A stretch of DNA of 34,734 nucleotides from Bacteroidales bacterium (GTDB lineage Bacteria; Bacteroidota; Bacteroidia; Bacteroidales; Tenuifilaceae). The stretch lies in the NCBI GenBank assembly GCA_017524185.1, contig JAFWUG010000020.1, forward strand, positions 1 through 34,734, in the 5' to 3' direction. The position numbers and the translations under genes are program-made. The notes beneath the pieces are model-generated. The model had not been told where the DNA came from. It saw nothing but the letters and a program-made list of their open reading frames with translations, and made no database searches. Of this stretch, positions 31,560 to 34,734 are shown piece after piece. How positions within the stretch are numbered: the stretch's first letter is position 1; the number at the start of each line of letters is the position of its first letter.

Positions 31560-31955
31560 ATGGCCTCCATATTCAGTCGTATTGTTCAGGGCGAAATACC
31601 TTCGTATCGCGTGGCCGAGGACGATAGGCACTACGCCTTTCTCGACATCAATCCGCTGGCCGAGGGCCACACGCTTGTGATTCCTAAGCGGGAGGTGGAC
31701 TATATCTTCGACCTGCAGCCCGATGAATTGGCCGCGCTGGCGCAATTTGTGCAGCGGGTTTCAAGGGCTATTGACCGTGCTATGCCCTGCAAACGCGTGG
31801 GCGTGGCGGTTTTGGGGCTTGAGGTGCCACACGCCCACATCCACTTGGTGCCGCTAAACACCGAGGCCGACATCGATTTCCAAAAGCCTAAGCTGCAACT
31901 TCAGCCTGAGCGTTTTGCGCAGATAGCCCAAGCCATAGCTAGCAAATTTGAATAG
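31560..31955 (+). CDS. HIT (histidine triad) family nucleotide-binding protein
   Basis: 131 residues, HINT-type. The catalytic triad motif is HAHIHLVP with H91, H93 and H95. The N-terminus FSRIVQGEIPSYRVAEDDRHYAFLDINPLAEGHTLVIPKRE is typical of the family. Such enzymes hydrolyse AMP-lysine, phosphoramidates or related dinucleotides; the physiological substrate is usually unknown. It starts 3 bases after greA, a pairing common in Bacteroidetes, and is followed 8 bases later by the AlkD-like gene, so the three are one operon. Confidence 0.93.
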   Translation: MASIFSRIVQGEIPSYRVAEDDRHYAFLDINPLAEGHTLVIPKREVDYIFDLQPDELAALAQFVQRVSRAIDRAMPCKRVGVAVLGLEVPHAHIHLVPLNTEADIDFQKPKLQLQPERFAQIAQAIASKFE

Positions 31956-31963
31956 TTTGCGCC

Positions 31964-32659
31964 ATGCACGAACACTGCGGACATCAGAATTTGCCCCAAA
32001 GCAAAAGCCCCAAGGGTGCATTCGACACCATGGTTGAGCTAAAGGGACGCTTGCGCGAGTTGGCCAACCCGCAAACGGCCGAGCAGATGCTGCGCGAGGG
32101 TTATCTATATAAGGTGAACCTCGGCGTAAGCCCCGATGCTCTTCGCCCGCTGGCGCAGCCACATGCCAACAACCACGAGCTGGCCCTGATGCTCTATCGC
32201 GACGATATGCGCGAGTGTAAGTTGCTGGCGGCTTTGGTCGATACGCCTTTGGCCGTTACCGATGCCCAGATGGACGAGTGGGCACGCGATTTCAATAATC
32301 CTGAAATAATCGATTTCGTGTGCCTTAACCTATTTGGTATGAGCCGTTTGGCCTTGGCTCGGAGCTACGAGTGGTGCATTAGCGATAATGAACTGCTGCA
32401 ACGCGCTGGCTTGATGATGTTTGGCTATAATGCGGCCAGCAGTGCAGTGGAAACAGTTGTGTTAGAACCATATATAGGAATAGTGGAGGATATTGCCGAA
32501 ACGGCCAGCGAACTAATGCGCGGTGCGATGGTTTATGCCCTGCGGCAGATGTCGGAGCACAGCAATCACCTACGAGAGCAAGTGTGCCAATGCGCCCAGC
32601 GACTGGTCGCTGCGAAAAACCCCATAGCCCAATCGGTTGGCAAGGAATTGATTGGGTGA
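31964..32659 (+). CDS. AlkD-like DNA alkylation repair (HEAT-repeat) protein
   Basis: 231 residues, mostly helical. The segment NNHELALMLYRDDMRECKLLAALVDTP followed by TDAQMDEWARDFNNPEIIDFVCLNLF matches the AlkD/DNA alkylation repair family, where helical HEAT-like repeats wrap damaged DNA and glycosylases remove N3- or N7-alkylpurines. The Trp and Asp of DEWARDF fall where AlkD has its DNA-contacting Trp/Asp pair, but I cannot confirm every catalytic residue by eye, so activity is not certain. It is the third gene of the greA operon. The 135 bases downstream hold the rpmE2 promoter. Confidence 0.75.
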   Translation: MHEHCGHQNLPQSKSPKGAFDTMVELKGRLRELANPQTAEQMLREGYLYKVNLGVSPDALRPLAQPHANNHELALMLYRDDMRECKLLAALVDTPLAVTDAQMDEWARDFNNPEIIDFVCLNLFGMSRLALARSYEWCISDNELLQRAGLMMFGYNAASSAVETVVLEPYIGIVEDIAETASELMRGAMVYALRQMSEHSNHLREQVCQCAQRLVAAKNPIAQSVGKELIG

Positions 32660-32728
32660 GTTTGGGTTTTAAATAACTGTAAATCAAGACGATAATACGA
32701 GTTGTAATAATTTTTTTTTGTGTAAAAC

Positions 32729-32759
32729 TTTGCATTTAGCAAAAATAGACCTAACTTTG
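32729..32759 (+). promoter_or_regulatory. Consensus Bacteroidetes promoter for rpmE2
   Basis: TTTG (32729-32732), a 19-base spacer and TAACTTTG (32752-32759) match both consensus elements at ideal spacing. The L31 gene begins 35 bases further on. A run of nine T lies just upstream (32711-32719). Confidence 0.8.
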
Positions 32760-32794
32760 CCGCCCGTAAATATACGCAGTAATCAACACTCACA

Positions 32795-33058
32795 ATGAAG
32801 CAAGGAATTCACCCCGAAAATTATCGACTGGTGGCATTCAAGGACATGTCGAATGAGCATGTTTTTATCACCAAATCGACCGTGAATACCAAGGAAACCA
32901 TCAACATAGATGGTCAGGAGTATCCCTTGGTAAAAGTGGAAATCTCGAACACCTCGCATCCGTTCTATACCGGTAAGATGAAGCTGGTTGACACCGCCGG
33001 ACGCGTTGACAAGTTCATGAGCCGCTACAAAAAGCATATCGACCAGAAGAAGAAGTAG
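32795..33058 (+). CDS. rpmE2: 50S ribosomal protein L31 type B
   Basis: 87 residues. It begins [30 protein letters not shown] and ends with a basic tail [16 protein letters not shown]. The type A protein has a CxxC zinc motif near residue 16; here there is no cysteine at all and the chain is longer, so this is the zinc-independent type B form. It is a single-gene unit with a consensus promoter upstream and a hairpin 30 bases downstream. Confidence 0.96.
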   Translation: MKQGIHPENYRLVAFKDMSNEHVFITKSTVNTKETINIDGQEYPLVKVEISNTSHPFYTGKMKLVDTAGRVDKFMSRYKKHIDQKKK

Positions 33059-33088
33059 AGTTGGTACTACATACCTACCGTATGCAAC

Positions 33089-33130
33089 AAGACAAGGGAG
33101 AGCGCTACAGGGTTCTCCCTTGTTTGTAAC
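33089..33130 (+). terminator. Hairpin terminator after rpmE2
   Basis: ACAAGGGAGA (33092-33101) pairs perfectly with TCTCCCTTGT (33114-33123) around a 12-base loop, followed by a weak T-rich tail (TTGTTTGT). It lies 31 bases after the L31 stop and 24 bases before the next start codon. Confidence 0.7.
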
Positions 33131-33153
33131 AATGTGGTATATAAACACTTACA

Positions 33154-34347
33154 ATGCCCAAATTTATTCTATTCGACGATGCACGATGGCAGCAATTGCT
33201 GCCGCTAACCTTCACGCGCCCTGTGGCTGAGATAAGGCTGGGAATACTCACCATTGCTCAAAAATGGGAGCAAATGCTGGGGGCGCGTGCGTCGTATCTC
33301 ACGCAGCCGTATCTTGCTGAGCAGTATCCGCTGATGCGCGGCGAAATAAACTGCTTAATCAACGGAGGTGTGTGTCCCGATGCGGCATTGGTGAAGCGTA
33401 TCATGAACCTAAAAATGGGCGAAGCCCTGGTGCAAGGCGATGTGCTGATAGCCGCTTTTGTTGGCGATAAACTTCCCGAAACACTGGAACTGTCGGCGTT
33501 TGAGGTTGATTCTTATACCGATGAGGTGCTACAGGTGCAACATTTGTGGGATATATTTGCATTGAATGGCGAGGCTCTCGAGCGCGATTTTGCGCTGCTC
33601 ACCAAGGGGCGTCGATCCAAGCCAATATCAGCAACCAATAGGGTGATTTGTCCCGAGCGCATTTTTATAGACGATGGAGCGCGGGTTGAATGCGCCACCC
33701 TAAACGCCACCGATGGGCCTATATATATAGGTAGCGAAGCCGAGGTGATGGAGGGATGCTTGGTGCGCGGTGGGCTGGCCCTGTGCGAACATGCTACGCT
33801 TAAAATGGGAGCAAAAATCTATGGTCCCACCACCATTGGTCCCCACTGCAAGGTGGGCGGCGAGGTGAGCAACAGTGTGTTGCTGGGCTACAGCAACAAG
33901 GCGCACGATGGATTTTTGGGCAACTCGGTGCTTGGCGAATGGTGCAATCTGGGAGCCGATACCAACACGTCGAATCTCAAGAATAACTATGCCGAAGTGA
34001 AGCTTTGGAACTATGCCAGGCAGCGTTTTGAGAAAACTGGGCGGCAGTTCTGCGGGCTAATCATGGGCGACCATTCAAAATGCGGTATCAACACCATGTT
34101 CAACACTGGCACGGTGGTGGGGGTGGCCGCCAATATATTCGGCAGTGGCTATCCGCGTAATTTCATACCCAGTTTTGCATGGGGAGGACCTGCTGGCATA
34201 GAGGTGCATTCGCTGGGCATGGCCTTAGGCACGGCAGCGCAGGTGTTTGCGCGGCGAGGCTTGACTCTCGATGCGCCTATGCGTAGCATCTTAGAGCATG
34301 TTTTCGACGCAGAAAATCCTGACAAAACTTACACGCCGCAGGCATAG
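33154..34347 (+). CDS. Bacteroidetes GlmU-like sugar nucleotidyltransferase / acetyltransferase
   Basis: 397 residues. The N-terminal half begins FILFDDARWQQLLPLTFTRPVAEIRLGILTI, the signature of the alternative bacteroidete GlmU family (putative UDP-GlcNAc diphosphorylase / glucosamine-1-phosphate N-acetyltransferase). The C-terminal half (about 165-370) is a left-handed beta-helix of hexapeptide repeats (IYIGSEAEVMEGCLVRGG, KMGAKIYGPTTIGPHCKVGGEV) with NTSNLKNNYAEVKLWN and GIMGDH-like CGLIMGDHSKCGINTMFNTGTVVG, as in acetyltransferases. It probably makes UDP-GlcNAc or a related sugar nucleotide for the cell wall and outer membrane. The classical nucleotidyltransferase GxGTRM loop is absent, as in this family. 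It starts 95 bases after rpmE2. Confidence 0.85.
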   Translation: MPKFILFDDARWQQLLPLTFTRPVAEIRLGILTIAQKWEQMLGARASYLTQPYLAEQYPLMRGEINCLINGGVCPDAALVKRIMNLKMGEALVQGDVLIAAFVGDKLPETLELSAFEVDSYTDEVLQVQHLWDIFALNGEALERDFALLTKGRRSKPISATNRVICPERIFIDDGARVECATLNATDGPIYIGSEAEVMEGCLVRGGLALCEHATLKMGAKIYGPTTIGPHCKVGGEVSNSVLLGYSNKAHDGFLGNSVLGEWCNLGADTNTSNLKNNYAEVKLWNYARQRFEKTGRQFCGLIMGDHSKCGINTMFNTGTVVGVAANIFGSGYPRNFIPSFAWGGPAGIEVHSLGMALGTAAQVFARRGLTLDAPMRSILEHVFDAENPDKTYTPQA

Positions 34348-34445
34348 AACGATATAAATGGGGATATAATATCGATAAAAAATGCCACAGCGATAGAATG
34401 GCACGAGGGTTGCCATATCCATAAAACCCTATGAAAATGTTCAAC

Positions 34446-34464
34446 AACTGACATATTGTCAGTT
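34446..34464. promoter_or_regulatory. Perfect palindrome upstream of lon (possible operator)
   Basis: AACTGACA (34446-34453) and TGTCAGTT (34457-34464) are perfect inverted arms around TAT. The last T begins a TTTG (34464-34467) that could be a -33 element, though no exact -7 box was found downstream. It lies 37 bases before the lon start. Its position suggests a regulator site; the regulator is unknown. Confidence 0.45.
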
Positions 34465-34500
34465 TTGAGTGTAGGGAAATAAATCTTTATAATGCAGATT

Positions 34501-34734
34501 ATGAATAAGTTCAGCATAAAATTCGACACTCCATTCGACGACGAGCCTGAGGATTCGGACTTCAACATCATTCCGATCATCTCAGAAACGCATTCGAATA
34601 CATTCAACGCCGACGACATACCCACCGAGTTGCCTATTATGGCGCTGCGCAATGCGGTGCTGTTTCCGGGCGTGGTGATGCCCATAACCGTTGGGCGCGA
34701 AAAATCGGTGAAATTGCTCAAATCGTTGCCTAAC
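34501..34734 (+). CDS. lon: ATP-dependent protease Lon, N-terminal fragment
   Basis: The first 78 codons of a gene that continues past the right edge. After an acidic lead (FDDEPEDSDFN) comes LPIMALRNAVLFPGVVMPITVGREKSVKLL, the start of the Lon substrate-binding domain; the AAA+ and Ser-Lys protease domains are outside the window. Lon degrades misfolded and regulatory proteins and is often heat-induced. An in-frame ATG at 34492 would add three residues (M-Q-I), and I cannot choose between them with certainty. The palindrome at 34446-34464 lies upstream. GlmU-like gene ends 153 bases earlier. Confidence 0.93.
   Translation, partial: MNKFSIKFDTPFDDEPEDSDFNIIPIISETHSNTFNADDIPTELPIMALRNAVLFPGVVMPITVGREKSVKLLKSLPN

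Noticed and set aside
32783..33148. 121-residue minus-strand frame
   Set aside because: It is antisense to rpmE2, which has unmistakable L31 sequence, a promoter and a terminator.

Overview
The window looks like a chromosomal segment of a member of the Bacteroidetes, probably order Bacteroidales. The sequence evidence is: repeated TAnnTTTG -7 promoter boxes in front of genes; type IX secretion system (T9SS) genes porX and porW; exported proteins ending in T9SS type A sorting domains; a TonB-dependent receptor with an N-terminal carboxypeptidase-like domain; a type B ribosomal protein L31; and the Bacteroidetes-type bifunctional GlmU-like protein. No insertion sequence, phage gene, rRNA or CRISPR array was seen.

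Left end (1-1990, minus strand): a two-gene unit. A small T9SS-sorted exported protein is followed 6 bases later by the N-terminal 480 residues of a large SpvB/Tc-toxin/Rhs-like exported protein that runs off the left edge. This stretch is visibly richer in G+C than the rest. Next come tilS (its promoter box abuts the start codon), a YitT-family membrane protein and a TonB-dependent receptor, all on the minus strand.

Middle left (7.1-16.4 kb): hemW on the plus strand converges on a minus-strand cluster that reads, in transcription order, hybrid histidine kinase, porW (sprE), porX and tsaE. It joins a T9SS structural lipoprotein, the T9SS response regulator and a membrane histidine kinase whose own receiver domain has lost the phosphorylated aspartate. 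A tRNA-His with promoter and terminator follows. Then comes a sigma-54 activator that has no DNA-binding domain.

Centre (16.5-24.6 kb): a nitroreductase and ddl on the plus strand converge on a minus-strand operon of PASTA protein, 630-residue T9SS cargo protein, rluD-like pseudouridine synthase and three tandem paralogous putative beta-barrel lipoproteins. Cell-wall, rRNA-modification and surface-protein functions are mixed in this operon.

Right (24.6-30.9 kb): an AMP nucleosidase-holA-class IV aminotransferase-like operon; the last protein has Arg where the PLP-binding Lys is expected. A small PD-(D/E)XK (HsdR N-terminal-like) protein is divergent from it. Then follow poorly known genes: a putative outer membrane protein, a four-cysteine Rieske-like lipoprotein, an exported arginine-rich protein built of 38-residue repeats, and a membrane-anchored acidic protein.

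Right end (31.0-34.7 kb, plus strand): greA (with a terminator-like hairpin in its leader), a HIT protein, an AlkD-like DNA alkylation repair protein, rpmE2 with a textbook promoter and a terminator, the GlmU-like sugar nucleotidyltransferase, and the start of lon behind a palindrome.
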